Positions 46,677 to 59,865 of a stretch of 64,000 nucleotides of DNA are shown piece after piece; the first letter of the stretch is position 1, and each line of letters begins with the position of its first letter. The stretch is from Clavulina sp. PMI_390 (taxonomy: Eukaryota; Basidiomycota; Agaricomycetes; Cantharellales; Hydnaceae). The stretch is from positions 196,168 through 260,167 of the forward strand of contig WIDE01000020.1 in NCBI GenBank assembly GCA_015039315.1, written 5' to 3'. Below the pieces are notes generated by a model, which did no database searches, was not told where the DNA came from, and saw only the letters and a list, made by a program, of their open reading frames with translations. Position numbers and translations under genes: made by a program.

Positions 46677-49252
46677 TCAGACCTGCTCGGTATGAGTTGG
46701 CGTGTTCTTCTCAACATCTGACCCCTCCGTCGCCGAAGCAGCTGGCACGGATTTCTCGCCGGTATAAGTACGATGCATGTCCTGGATTTCCTCGGCGTTT
46801 TGCATACCGAGATTCTTGTCGAGCATGAGAGCCCGATAGCTCTTGCTCTTCCATGGGACGGTGTTTTGATAGAGCAAGTCGATCTGCTCGAGCGACAGGC
46901 CCTTCGTCTCCGGGATGCAAAAAAATGTAAAAATGCAGCAACAGGCACACGTGCTGCCCCAAATAAAGAAGACCTTGGGGCCAAGGTTTGCTGCTTTCAT
47001 GCCGGTCGGACCTGTTTTCGAAGAGTCAGCAGCTGATACCGCGCTAACACGTGCCTGATATGCTCACCAGTCGTACTAGGGTTCACCAAATAAGGGGTGG
47101 CGTACTAACGTCCCCCATGGAAATATAGAGAGCAGCAAGAAGACAAGAACAGGCCCCGAAAACGGGCGATGACACGCGGGAGGGTTGGAGGCACGATTGG
47201 TCACGGTCACGGTCACGGTTTCCGTGATGGATAGGAATTGAAGAACGGGTGGTAGCGAATATGTGAGTAAGCGGAGCACAATGAATAACATAAGGTATGG
47301 AGCACTCACGCCAATAGCAAAGTTCCAGAGCCAGTTGGAGGCCGTAGACATTGACATGGCCTTGGCACGAATCTCAAGAGGGTAAATTTCTCCCGTTACC
47401 ACCCATGCGATGGGTCCCCAGGTAGAGGCGAAGAAGAAAATGTCTAGAAAGGATAGGGAATGTCAGAGAAATCGGTTACAGGGCTCACTAAGGCGAGGCA
47501 AGGAGCGGACGGACAGATGCAGACGAATGCAATCAAGACCTTCTGTCCCGACTTATTATCCACTGAGATTGTGACGCCAATAATCGCAACAAGGAACTCG
47601 CAGAAGCACATGCCAGCTGCACCCCAGAGAAGCTAGGAGCGGGGAGAGGGGCAGTTAGAACATATTGAACGGACTCATATCAAGAAAGGTACTCACCAGA
47701 TTACGACGTCCAACACGATCGACGGCCAAGATACCAGGGATCGTGGATCCCACGTTCACCACATTCGTGGCAACAGATATAAGGAAGGGGTCGGAGATGC
47801 CAGAGTTCTTGAAGAATGTTGTGCCATAGTAGAAGATGAAGCTGTTGGACGCACAAATCCCCGAGAGAGGGGGCCATTCAGCACACAAGCGAACCAGCAC
47901 AGCCCGAGGCTCAGTTATCACGAAAAAACGCACTTGATTCCCGTAAGCTGCTGCCATGCCTGAAGGAAGATCCCCGTCATAGTCCGGAAGAAGATGTGGT
48001 TCTCCTGTTTAAAGCACGCAGCGTAACCTGCGAAGAAGCTCTTCTTCCCGCCAGTCAGTCTGAGCTCCATCTCGCGCTCCTGTTCCAGATTGATGCGAAT
48101 CTCCTGGAGTTCAGCCTCTACACGCGGGTCCGTGATGTCACAGGTGAGCAGGCGAGCAAGGGATCGCGCAGCACGGTCATCATGGCCCTTTCGAATGAGG
48201 TACCGAGGAGATTCCGGGAGACCGGACATTCCACCGGCAAGAATGAACGCCCAGATGAACTGCAGAGCGATGGTGAGTCGATATGATTTGTGCGAGGCGA
48301 CGTTCTTCATGCTATTGGCAACGATGGAGGCGAGCAACAGGCCAATTGCTAAGAGGACGAAAGCAAAAGGCGTGAGGATATGGTGCAAAAAAAAAAAAAA
48401 AGATTCACTCACTGATCGCCCATTGGTAGCACGACACAACAGCACCGCGGATCCACTTGGGAGCGCTAGTTGATGTTCAAGTTAAAGAGTAAATCCACCA
48501 CTACATAGGAATACCACACCTACCACTCCGATTGATACATAGGTACCATGCATGATACGAGTCCAACACCAAGACCACTGCGGAAGGGTAAGCCATTTGA
48601 GAACAGACACCAAAAGAGACCGACCGAAACTCACGCAATTACACGGCCCACAATAAAGAGCGGCATTGCGGTGGCAGCAGTCTGGAGAGCCACACCAACA
48701 CAGAACACGGCGCAGGAGAAAATAATGCCTAGCTTACGGCCGACACCGTCCGCCATAGGTGCTGCTAAGAGGGCACCAACGAACGTCCCAGCGGAGAGAA
48801 TAGATCTGCAAAGTGCCGATCGAAGATAAAGGGAAACCCGGTTGAATATAGAATTCTCATTGAGTTTTCTCAAAAACTCACACGACCAAGGACTCCTGGT
48901 TAGTGGTGATGTAACAATTGGGACTGTTCGGCTGGTTATCTGGATTGTAACCAAAGGTGCAGAGCCAATCCGGCATGACCTTAACACCCGAGATGGTGCC
49001 AGTATCATATCCGAACAAGATACCACCAAAAGCAGCGAAGGCTGGATATGACGAGTGGGCAAATCAGTCACCTGGAGCGTGGGCTCGTGGAGTGCAAGAT
49101 ACTCACCAGTCATCAAGATACCCGGCCATGGGTTCGCAGGGCGCTCTGGGAGTAATAAACACGTCAACGTCATAGTTGGGATGCGCGATGAAGAAGTAAC
49201 ACTTACCAGAACCACCTAGACCTCCACCAGTGGCTATTGCACCTCCAGGCAT
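46677..49252 (-). CDS. MFS hexose transporter (HXT type), copy 1
   Basis: Twelve-helix sugar/H+ symporter of the plasma membrane. Landmarks after splicing: MPGGAIATGGGLGG, FGGILFGYDTGTISG, SILSAGTFVGALLAAPMADG, VGRKLGIIFSCAVF, the PESPRYL signature, QAWQQLTGI, FFKNSGISDPF, DRVGRR, WVVTGEIYPLEIRAKAM, ASNWLWNFAIG and PETKGLSLEQIDLLY near the C-terminus. About ten introns, one of about 180 bases (47100-47285) holding a GGTCAC triple repeat and another with a 15-base A run near 48387. A short exon encoding VNPSTT precedes the last exon, as in copy 2. The ATG at 49252 is the first in frame. Its last exon is the source of, or sister to, the relic at 36959-37212. The intact motifs indicate a working transporter. 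Confidence 0.9.
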
Positions 49253-50155
49253 GTCGTGCTTGCGTTCGAGGTCGTAGAGGGGAAGAGCGAAGCAACTATG
49301 AGGTTTGATAACAGCTAAAGGTTGGTTGGGGGGAAAGGGAGGAGGGGTAAAGAAGGCAGGTGACGAGAGTAGAAGAGTCGGCTATATACATGGAATCCTG
49401 GGCGATTCAGACTCCACAGTTCAATTCAATCAGTTTGAGTTACTCTTAGTCGGTTTTGGGCCACTTATTTGAAATCGCAGGAGGATATTTCATGTCGCCT
49501 CACACGCGCACTTCTGATGCTTCGCGGCTTCCAGATCATTGAACCAGAAGTGTTGATACCCAGCCTACAAAAGGTTTCCCAAGGATCTCCAGCAGTTGAA
49601 ACGAGTTCAATCCAACATAATACACATTATGAGAAGGAAGCGAACCGAGGTGGTGGTTTCGCTGGTGTGTAAAACTGTCTAAGGTGGGCGTCAGTGAAGG
49701 CTCCTTCGGGCCAAGCCAGTCGTCACGTGCCCATTCAGTTTGTGCAGGCCCCGTCATCAGACCTTCTCGACTCCTCGCTTTTTGGCCCCGCTCCTGTGCG
49801 GATCGCTCGATCGAATGAAAGGTTGCGGTCACGGACCATCATTCTTCCATGACGCACGTCATTACTGTTCTTTGGTGAATCTCCTCCCTCATAACGCGGC
49901 GAGGCACTGGTAACGCTGCGGCTGCCCGCCGGGATGGATTATCGATATAAGCGATGGATCTCGAGAGACATTCGCTATCGCTAAGATTTCACTCCAAGGC
50001 TGTAAAAATACCTCGATAGACAGTAACTATTATCCGGAGTAAGACTGTGTCTCAGCATCGGTGCCTGTGGAGGAACGATCGAGATCACAGGCAGCGGCAT
50101 ATAACAAAGAACTATTGAGGAAAGATCCAGGTCATCAGACCAGAATTTCACGCTA
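49253..50155. other. Intergenic region upstream of hexose transporter 1
   Basis: About 900 bases from the transporter start to the end of the F-box-like gene. It should contain the transporter promoter and the 3' untranslated region of its neighbour. A frame at 49536-49832 (minus) is unsupported. Confidence 0.45.
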
Positions 50156-51517
50156 TCAATATCGAAGCTGAACAAGTGTTTGATAAGGGTCGCAATCTCC
50201 CGTCTGGATTGACCAGCGATCTGCGCTACGGACCCGCGACAATGCAAATCGGAAGCCAACGAGTTTGGAGTGCGATCCAACGCAGTCAATCCATACTTGG
50301 TGGAGCGAGCTGGGACAGCTCTCATTAGAAAAATGCTCCACAAGCGCCTCCCTGGCGGCATCAATAGCATCATCCCACACCTCGAGCTCGTCTGGAGGGA
50401 CGTCGGCAGGCCGCCCATCCCAGCAACCTCTCCAGATCATGCCTTCGAAATCATCCAGTAGCATTGTGATCTGGAGGCGCTCCAGCGAGTGGAACTCGCA
50501 TAGTGAGCGAGGGCGCAAGGCATACAAAACGAGTTCGGGAGAAAGGCATTCTGCCATTCCGATGTCACTAAACGTTATATGAGCGCCCAAGTGAGTAATA
50601 GCAGGGTGTGAGAAGTGGCCAACAGCCCCGATAGTTTCGTTTTCCTGGAGGTCACGATTGTGAAAGGTCTGGAACGTCTCATTAGCCGTGATGGAGACGC
50701 GGAGCCTCTGAAGCGCATTGAACTGATGAAGGTCTTCACCAAGAGGGATTCTTAGCGGTGTAAGGGATAAAGGATTCAATTTGAAGCACCTCTTTGATGG
50801 CGTGCGTGTTGCGGAACTCCGTGACATTGTTGATATTGAATTCGATCACGCAAAGCTTGGGCAAAGACCTGCATCAATAGTCTTTGGTAGAAATCCAGCG
50901 ATAGAGAGTGTACGCAGGCTGGGCATCGCCCGACACAAGTGGATGGCGTGCTCTAGAGGGAGCTCAGGGATGATGAGGGTGGTGAGCTGGTTTGCCATTG
51001 ATGTTCTGGCCAAGATTGCCAAAAATGATATGGGTAATTCAGCAGGTGCGAAGAGATTGAGTATAAACCTTAGCTCCAGCGTTGTGATTCGCGAGAGTTG
51101 ATTCATAGAGTGGTAAAATAGTGCCAAGAACTTGAGAGTTTCTTCATCCTCTGCCTGCTTGTCTGTGATGATCCGTGGAGGGAGAGAGTTTGGAATATCT
51201 TTTAATGACAATTTACGAATAGCCGAAGCCCTCCTGGTGTTCATGATGATGCTGTTGATGAGCCCGACTAGATCTGGGCTATCCACGCGATCTCGTGACA
51301 CTATTACAGCGGTCCACAAGTAACGAGCAGCCCCGTCACCTAGAGCATAATCAATAAGCGAGCAGCTCCTGAGATCGGACGTCCCTAGATGCGAGATAAT
51401 CATGTATTCGATTTCACGAGGGAATCGTCTCGCAAAAGGTACAATCCCGCTCGCAGAAGCCTTGGTTTCGCGAGGCGAGGGTCCTCCGTTACGACGTTTT
51501 GGGTAGTTGCGTGGCAT
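50156..51517 (-). CDS. F-box/LRR-like protein with a frame break
   Basis: Paralogue of the gene at 31556-32887. The N-terminus has a basic tail (MPRNYPKRRNGG) and an F-box-like FPREIEYMIISHLGTSDL, then LRR-like sequence. The C-terminal exon ends FGMLLDDF-type sequence (QITMLLDDFEGMIW), HQVWIDC and GFRFALS like its relative. A 67-base intron at 50723-50789 joins NTHAIKE to FNALQRLRVSI. Just upstream, near 50860-50880, the frame of LCRAMPSLRTLSI must shift by one base to reach SLPKLCVIEFNINNVTEF. No canonical intron does this, so the gene is either broken or carries a sequencing error. The start at 51517 is chosen; the frame is open to 51631. Confidence 0.6.
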
Positions 51518-51631
51518 GAATAGTGGTCGAGAGCGACACAGAAAGGGTGGTCTACTGCTGTTGTCAGCTCTGTGGACGAGGTGATCGGATTTCTTATGAA
51601 TTAGTGGCATGTACTTGGAGACGGAGCTCAC

Positions 51632-54190
51632 ATGTAGTGGATAGACGCAAGAGCCTTGGCGTCGTGGCTATCCAAGGCGTGCAAGTTTCCGTGTCGTGTG
51701 GTTGCCCAAAAACACTGGCGTGGATGATTATCAGGCTCAACAAACCCAATGAACAGCAACAATCGGAACCACACAAACCATTTCACATTTCTTTCTCAGT
51801 CGAGTACCATTCAGCTTTCACTGGGAGCACATTATTCATACTGGTTCGCGTCCAGATTCCGGATGACCGACAGCTGGCTTGGACAAGTGCTCAGAGACAG
51901 ATGTGGCGCCAGAACATACAATGGAAGGTTTTCCGCCAATGCGGAAGTATTGTGTTGCACGAGGTAGCATTTCACAAAGTCTAAGTAAGTAGATTGAGAT
52001 AGAATGAAGCAGAGAGACATGGATTGTTGTCGGTAACGATCAAATGGATAATAGCGGCTTGACAGAACACCCACAGATGCCGATATAAAGGAGACAGAAG
52101 GACGAAAGGAGCACGGCCCCATACCACAGAAACATTGCTCGCCAATCTTGAGACTAGTAGTCCGTGAGGAGGACCGCTCTTCATATCTACCTTCGTCATC
52201 TCCAGCCCTATAGCTTGAAGGCCAAGACAGTAGTCCACAGCGTTTGATCAGGCTCCTAGATCTTTCCCAGGTGCACATGTGATCAGCTTGAGCTCGATCA
52301 ATCTGCTTTGTGTTTTGTGTTTAGTGAGTTACCTCCGTCGAATAGCAAGTCAATAGTGCCAAAGGTCTAGGGAGCTCTTGGTCCCCCCACCTCTTGAGCC
52401 ACGGCACAAATTGTATCCTGGCCCTTTTACAGTGTTGGTTGGCGCATGGTTCCATGCTTGGGATGTCGCCTGAAATGGTTGATGAGGGGGTAAGGAGGCA
52501 CCCATAAGCATATTGGGTCTCTTGATGACTTCCAGCAAACTCATCACACTCCAGGTTACGTATATAGTGGCTGCTATGGGCCAAGCCGCCGATTGCAGTA
52601 TTCCTCCTCTTCTCCCGTGTCTTGCAATTTTCAAGTTTCATGACTGCAACTTTAAAAAACAAGGTCAATCCAGCCTCGAAGGTCTTGAGGTACCTCAATG
52701 TGGAGAACGCGGCTAGGCATAAGACACTTTTCCAATCTGGTGTGCCAGTGATCCGTACGTTTGATGCGCCCCAGCAACTTAGAAACAAAGACGTTTCTTG
52801 CATGAAGGTTCGAGTAGCAGATAACGAGTTTGTTGGATAAAGGTTGACCGCGGACAAGCAAAGGCAAAGACAGTGTTCCGGAATCCAGGTGTGAGACGAA
52901 GGCACCTATTTGCGCTATAGGGGTCCTTCAGTTGGCACAATAGCTGGCAAAGATGCACCCGCCCAAACCTCGTAGATGCCTCCGCTCTTTCTGGACCAAT
53001 TGGGTGAGCGGAGCTAGTCAAGGGTGCCCAGGAGGGTTTCTGTAGCTACCGATCATCTGTAGGCCCTTCGAGTAGTACAGTCTTCAGACACCAGGCAAGC
53101 TGCTTGACGTCGATATCGTCTCGAGTCTACCCGATCGACAGGTCACGGAAGTGGCGTCAGGCGCTTCGGGACGAATTCGAATGTCGACCTTGTAGCTTGG
53201 AGTTACACGATGAAGACGATTCGGTACCTGTCGTAACAGAGACCTTGCGAATAGGGAAATATGACCTGCTCTCGGTGCTAAATGATGGGCAGTTTTCCTG
53301 TTCGTAAGGTCTCCAACATACGAAGTAGATGGCTCTAGGGTCCAGTGATCGGCTACCTCAGGGAGCAGAGAAGAGTGTTTGGCAATCACCAGAGAACAAG
53401 CGGAATCAGTTGGAAGCTTTCGGCCCTGGTGACGAGGGAGTTAGGGATAAATCCTTCCCGACAGAGCTTGGGGTGAAGAGATGCCATCAGAAATCTTGAC
53501 TAAGTGGTCCCAGCTACGAGGTCACATAAGTAGCCGATACTGAAGAACCATTGCGTTCTGCCATCCAGATGGGCCATCGGTGTTGAGTATCGGGGCGTAT
53601 GGACCAGCGAATCGTGTGCGAGTCCCAGAGTTACACTAGATCGCCTAGGTATCGCCAAAAGAAGTCACGATCGGGTTGAGAGAGGCCGTAGGGTGTAGCA
53701 GTATGGCACCTGAACCGTGTTTGAGCGCGGGAACGGAACTGCATAGGGTGATGGAAGCGAAGATGGGAGCAGACGATCGAAGTTTGAAGAGATAAGTGAG
53801 GCAGGAACACCCTGTTGCGCGTGCGATCGGTTCTTTCGAGAGGTGGCATGTTGACAGTGCTGTATGCTGACGTGGCTGTTGAATGGAGATCGGCGCCCAA
53901 GGAGAGGTGCAGTGCGACTGTGTAGGTCTTATCATGGCTTTTGAGCCTATGCACATGCATGGGTCGAATAGGAATCAGAAAGAGAGGTGGGACGTCATGG
54001 TTCGGATTGGGTGACGGAGGCCCTGTCACGTTGGTGGTGACATGAACGCGAGGGAATCTCTTCTCTCTGTTTGTCAGAGACTGGAGTCATCGACTGGACG
54101 TCCTGTCTTCCACATTTATCATTTTCTTCTTACTGAGCATCCCCACTTCAGGCATTTCTTTGGTAACACTTGCCAACAGAGCCGGATCTG
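51632..54190. other. 2.5-kb stretch without a recognised gene
   Basis: Minus-strand frames at 52321-52905 (194 codons), 53084-53389 and 53631-54029 (132 codons) are the longest. None shows a family motif and I could not join them by introns. The frame at 53631-54029 starts 160 bases from the divergent tRNA-His guanylyltransferase start, a spacing that would suit a real divergent gene, so it is the best candidate. Confidence is low. Confidence 0.35.
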
Positions 54191-57100
54191 ATGGCTGGGA
54201 CGCGCTTTGCCTATGTTCGATCTTTCGAGCTGCCTGATCCTCTTTTGCCCAACACATTCATCGTCGTACGAATCGATGGCCATGCCTTCCATAGGTCAGC
54301 TCGGCCACTTCTGGCGTTTCGATTTCGGGCGTAGTAGTCACTTGGGCTGATCACTTGGAGTCGGTGTTGGTTTCTGGCGCTCATCCTTGTCGTCTTCCTA
54401 CTGGCAATAAAGATTCTCGGAAGTCCACCAATACGAAAAGCCTAACGATCCGCGCGGGATAAATTTGATGAACGCGGCTGCACGAAGTTTGATGGAGTCA
54501 TACCCAGACATCGTGCTTGGTTTTGGAGAAAGCGATGAATTCAGGTAACCATCGCGTTCGAACCCATGATATTTATTAATCAATGCGGAATCATTAACGT
54601 TGTATGACTAAAATCCACTGAATTTATCATCTGTTCATAGCTTTTTGCTTCGGAGAGCCTGTGATCTGTTCAACCGCCGACACAGGTCTGCACCCAAGTC
54701 ATTGTTGATGTTGTCATGCCTTCCATGAACTGATGTCCACTTTCTTTTCGCCCAATCGCTTAATTTGTGTTACCGCAATGTACTTGATCCACAAGCAAGA
54801 TCCTCACCTCACTAGTGTCCCACTTCACATCATCCTTCGTCTTCCAATGGAGCCGTCACTTCCCGGAAACGCCACTAGCATATCCGCCTTCATTCGATGG
54901 AAGAATAGTCCTGTATCCGACCGAGAAGGAAGTGCGTGACTACTTCTCATGGCGGCAAGCCGATAGTAAGTTGATCATGTCTCTGCACTATTGTCCTAGA
55001 GTCTCAGAACTGAGCATTATTTGTCGTCTTCCTAGCCCACATCAATAATCTCTACAACACTACCTTTTGGGCCTTGGTACAGCAAGGAGGCCTTAGCACC
55101 ACGGATGCTCATAAACGGCTCAAGGTATGGATTCATTTACTCCGGCTTAGATCCCAAGGATTCATGACCTCTACCTTACGCGTGGGTTGATCATATCAAG
55201 GGAACATTCTCGAAAGACAAGAATGAAATCCTCTTCTCTCAGTTTGGTGTGAACTACAATCATCTTCCAGCGATGTATCGCAAAGGCAGCATCCTCTTGC
55301 GGCAGCGAGTGGAGAATGGTCTTGCCTCCACTACAAATGAGTAAGTAACGACCACCGAATCCAATGCATGATGTCTCTTGACTGTAAGCTTCAGTTTGGT
55401 CTCTACCACGTTTTCAGAAGATACAACTGGGGGACAGCCAGGGGTAATTTCCCAAATAGGAAATATCCCCGATGTTCATGGCGCCCCCATATCTGACATC
55501 ACACCAAGACATATGGAGAGTGCGGGGGCCGCGATAGACAGATCAGAAGGCCAAGCAGATAACCCTCGTGTGGATAGGGTACGTGTTGTTGTGTTATTCC
55601 TCAGGTTGAGCCTCAACCTGGTTAACAGGTCTCGTCTGCTGGTGGTACCTTCGACAAACGGCCTCTGAACATGGAGATGGCAGAAGAAACAGGAGGTAAT
55701 GACGGAGATGAAAGGTAAATGACCATTTTGCACCGCTGGAGCGAGCCTATAGAATGTTCTTGGCGGGAAGGGTGATTCAAGGCTCATGTGGTCGGTCTAC
55801 TCACCGTAGGACACAAAAGCATCCGTCGGAACAAAGATATGGAACCTCCGCGGAGGTCACGAGGCCTCAAATAAGCTTCGGCGAGAGAGACGAGATGAAC
55901 GGTGGCGGGGATAAGGCCAAGACTGGTTTACGAGCCGGTATGTCCGGTACTCCCCTTGTTTTTTGAGCCATTGTCAATATGGCACATATATCTATCCGGC
56001 GATCTACCAATTTTAACTCTCCGTCTTTTAAGCCTCGCCTGAGTACGGCCCTATGACAGCTCGATCAACTTCTCCAGAACCGGACCGCAAAGGCGACGGA
56101 TGCCAAGACTCTCCAAGTGACAGCGCTCCAAACTTGCCCTTATCGTATGTCCATTGTTTATTCAGTCCTTTTGACTCGAATGGGGGGTTCATTTCTGATC
56201 ATGGTATTGTTATTTGGCGCTAATCCCTTGTGACCTGGTTACTTCTCTCAAACGCACCCCCTCGGCCCGGACCTTGCTTCTCATCATTCATCCTAACCTC
56301 CACGCTCGTTTAGGAAAGATAATTTGACGGCGTTGGGAGATGTCGAGAAGCCATCTATAGAAGCCACCCCGACAGTTCAAAGGCGCGACGTCGATAAAAG
56401 CAGAGAAGATGAATCACGCCCGCCGAGAGTGGCCCCTTCTGCTTCCGCTGCCTCGACGCCGGCTTCTCATCAGCCTCCATTGCTGTCGAGCGGCTCTGAA
56501 CCTCCAGAAGGTGCTAACCGTCTCTCCGAACTTGGACCTGAACATTCTGGAGTGTGGGGCCCCGCGATCACGACACAAGCCCCTCGTTTAGACACTGAAC
56601 ACTCGATTTCAGGGCCAGGGCCGTATAGTGGGGTTGAAATATTAGTAGGCACCACCTCTGGTGGAGTCTACAGTGACGACGAGTGTAATAAGCCAACCTT
56701 TGTTGCTTATCCGTCTCTGCTATCGGTCTCCGTCGCTCACTACCAACAAGTCGGTAATACCTCTAATCGGGCCATCAATCCGCTGCCTTCGTCGTCGCTC
56801 AGAGATGGGATTCACGATCAGAACGAGAATGTTGGAGGTCCAAGCGGTGCGGCTCCCCCACTTCATCATGACTCCGTCTCTCCTCTTCCCACCCCTGCGG
56901 TAGCCCGAACAACTGCTCCTGATATCCCTTCTTCTTCTTTGTTTTCTGGGGGAGCTTCTACTCCCACTCCCACCCAACTCCCATGCGACCGAGCAGGTGG
57001 CGATTTGCCATCGGCAATATCCCCGAAGATGAGGGATCACGCGCACTCTCATCTTGATGTTGCACCGTCCGAACATGCCCAGCCTCCTCCTCCTTTTCGA

Positions 57101-57802
57101 AAAGAGGAGGCGCCTCAGGAAATTAATAATGTGAATGATCAGATCGGTGACGGTGACCGACCCGCCACGGCCAACATCGAAACCGAGGCTGAGCAGGAGC
57201 TACGGCAGCCGGCGTTTCTCCCTCAACCTCCGCGAGCTCATTTCGCCAAGGATCCTGTTGCCACTGCCAGCAGTGCTTCATCTCCGCCTCCGCCTTCGCC
57301 ACCCCACACACACGCACACGGGATATTAACACTGACAGCATTTGGCGTACCTGGAGAAATTGAACGAGGCGGGGCGCCACGGGCTTCTTCTGCTCCTTTC
57401 ATGAATGACAACGCCACTACCTCCGCCGCCGCTACCCCTGCGCCTCCTGGTCCTGATTCTGGTCCTGTTGGCTCGCGTATCATTATTCATGCAGCCGACG
57501 CTCCCTCCGACTCTAACGCGTCGTTTCGCGCCCTCGCGACACGCGAGCAGAAGGATGCCGTACGAACTTCTGTTGCCGATGCCGAGACCAGCGGAAGCAA
57601 TCACCAGCCGCCACACCAGAGTCAGAGTCAGAAGCAGGGGAAAACAAAAACAGGTTGGAAAGAGAAGAAGGCTGTAAGAAAGAGTAAAGGTCTGGGCCAA
57701 GGCCAGGCAGATTTCATGAATAGTATGGTGATAGCGGTTCACCATGAGGATCTCATTGGGGACGCGTTCTGGGCGGCACATGGACAGAGTATCCTTGGCT
57801 AG
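54191..57802 (+). CDS. THG1: tRNA-His guanylyltransferase (Thg1) with a very long disordered insertion
   Basis: Thg1 adds the essential G at position -1 of tRNA-His in a 3'-to-5' reaction. Eleven exons keep frame for 913 residues. The conserved core (about 1-226; exons 54191-54294, 54413-54544, 54641-54685, 54796-54965, 55036-55124, 55201-55340) has [13 protein letters not shown], the metal-site [17 protein letters not shown] with the second Asp-Glu pair, [52 protein letters not shown] and [12 protein letters not shown]. The C-terminal motif [15 protein letters not shown], normally about 30-40 residues later, comes only at the very end. Between them lie about 650 Ser/Pro/Thr/Ala-rich residues on exons 55389-57650. 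Usual Thg1 length is 240-300. All expected active-site acids are present, so activity is expected. Confidence 0.88.
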
Positions 57803-59865
57803 TTTGCTCCGTGTCTGTCACCCAATTCATGCATATTACGTGTATGCTCATTGTGTCGTTGGATGCCCAAGCGGGATTTGGATGTTGACTGTACGTGAGC
57901 AGGGTCGAAAAGCTTCAACTTGACAGATAGACAGGCTATCGAGTGAGGTGCTTGGCGGCCGTCCCTATAATCCGGCAAAACGTATCTCCCCGGCTACTCG
58001 ATCATCCTCTTGTGTTTTTCCTCTTGGAACGCGGACGGGCATGTACAATTGCTTGTAGATCGTGAATAAATCACGCTGATTCTTTGCTCAGGGTTGAGGG
58101 ATGATCATTGAACCAACTTCTGAATTATGGAAGATGGATTACTCTGTCCTTTTTCACGCTGATGCATATTATCTTCTCAGCTTTCGATCTATCTCTGTGG
58201 CATGAGCGGATTGAGCTACGTCGGCATCATTAACGATGGTTCAGGGTCAGCATGGCCCCTTCCAACATGCTAACGAAGGAAGGAAAGGTAACCAAAAAAT
58301 CATGGTTTCTCGAATGAATCAAGCATTTCGGCCGTTTCGGAAAGTGAATAACGTGCGCTGGCTGAAGCATGACTCCAAGAATACACGTAGCAGCCTAGAT
58401 AGGGAGCGTCTGCTTGTCTGTTCCAAAGGCAGCTTACCTGCCCGCGGCGACGGTGACAGACAGACCGGTGCCTGACCATAGCGCGCGCAGGCTTATTGTT
58501 CCCGACGTATACAGAGAGGGGAAGATGGTACACACAGGCGGGGTCAGGTGAGGTCCAGGTGGGGTGCGAAGCGGCCCAGGCCGCTACTGATAATAATAGA
58601 CCCGACTGCGGCTGCTACAAAGAAAGAACCGCTGGAGCCTCTCTGTAGATTGTACCAGGTACCGAGGAAGAAGGGGGGACATGGCGCGTGCGCGCCTTGG
58701 AGAGCCAGGCGACCAAATCTGGACAAGGATGCTAGAAAATTGCGGGGGAACCGCCGATGTGGGTTTGTTTTATTGAGTGCATACACAAGAGAAAATGCAA
58801 GTGATGCGCATCGTATAGGTATCGATCGTGGGTCTCAGATTGGGTCTGCAGGTAGGGGGTGGATTCGCCATGCCACGAAAATTATACGCGAGAGTCTGAG
58901 AGATCGATTTCCCGGCAAGTAAGGCTAATATGGAATATGGATGTACACGACGTGTCGCAGTAAATGCCTCATATTCCACTGTATAGATGGCCTGTTGTCG
59001 CCGTTGCGATGGTGATACATGGATGTTTTAGATGCCCGCATAATATGGGAGTAGAAAAAGAGAGACATCAAAAACCGAGGTGGAACGAGGCCAGGGTGTG
59101 TGATCGAGAGGGGAATGAATTGGATACAGGATCGGGAGGTTAAAATGATTAGCAACGGCCGCTCATTCAAGACGACTCGTGACGTGCAAGACTAAACTGT
59201 CTACTGCGGGAAGCAAGGATAGGTACACGATAAGGAGGTAGTACGGACGGGGGAGGTGCCTTCGCCCATCGCCATGGTACGTTGGAGTGGAGCGGGGGCG
59301 CCATCCAGGCACCGTATGTAAGTAACTGATACTCATCATGATCGCTATTAATGGGCTGTAATATGCGGAGGGGCGGAATGAAGAATAAAAAAAAGTAGAG
59401 TGGGTGAGAGCCACCATCCTATGCAGAGAGACATTGAATCCGGTCGGCATTTTAGCCGAGCTGGGTTTCATGTGGTTACTACCCTGAGTGGGGAGGCACC
59501 CAGGAAAAGGAAAAACGAGAACGCTCTAGCAGGCAAACGAATGAGGACTAGTCCAAGGGGACGGAGAGATGTCGGATGGGGGATGGATTGGCGCAGATGC
59601 TGGCGGGAGGGTCTCGTTGGAACAACACAACTCGCTGGTTCTGGCAAATCCGATTCTTGATGCGGGGCCCAAATCCCAATCATTGATTGAATGTGGGGCT
59701 AGCTGACATAAACTCTCATACACTCGGCTAAGGATTCAGTATGGCCGGGGTTTTCGTACAAATACCCACCATTTTTCGTTCAAGCCTCCCCACACTTCGT
59801 GTCCTCTCCCCCGTCCGTTCCCCACTACCACTCCCCCACCTCCACCTTCAAACTCGCTCTCAACG
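57803..59865. other. Intergenic region upstream of hexose transporter 2
   Basis: About 2 kb with short, unsupported frames (58236-58475, 58544-58922, 59163-59471). The last 150 bases before the transporter start are strongly pyrimidine-rich (CCCCACC and TCCCC runs), typical of highly expressed fungal genes. I see no gene. Confidence 0.45.

Noticed and set aside
47195..47225. GGTCAC triple repeat as an operator or minisatellite
   Set aside because: Only three units and inside an intron; too short to support a function.
52321..52905. Minus-strand 194-codon frame
   Set aside because: No recognisable motif and unusual Cys/Leu-rich start; kept only as part of the unassigned stretch.
54550..54575. 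T-arm-like GCGTTCGAACCC as part of a tRNA
   Set aside because: No matching acceptor, D or anticodon arms around it, and it lies in an intron of the guanylyltransferase gene.
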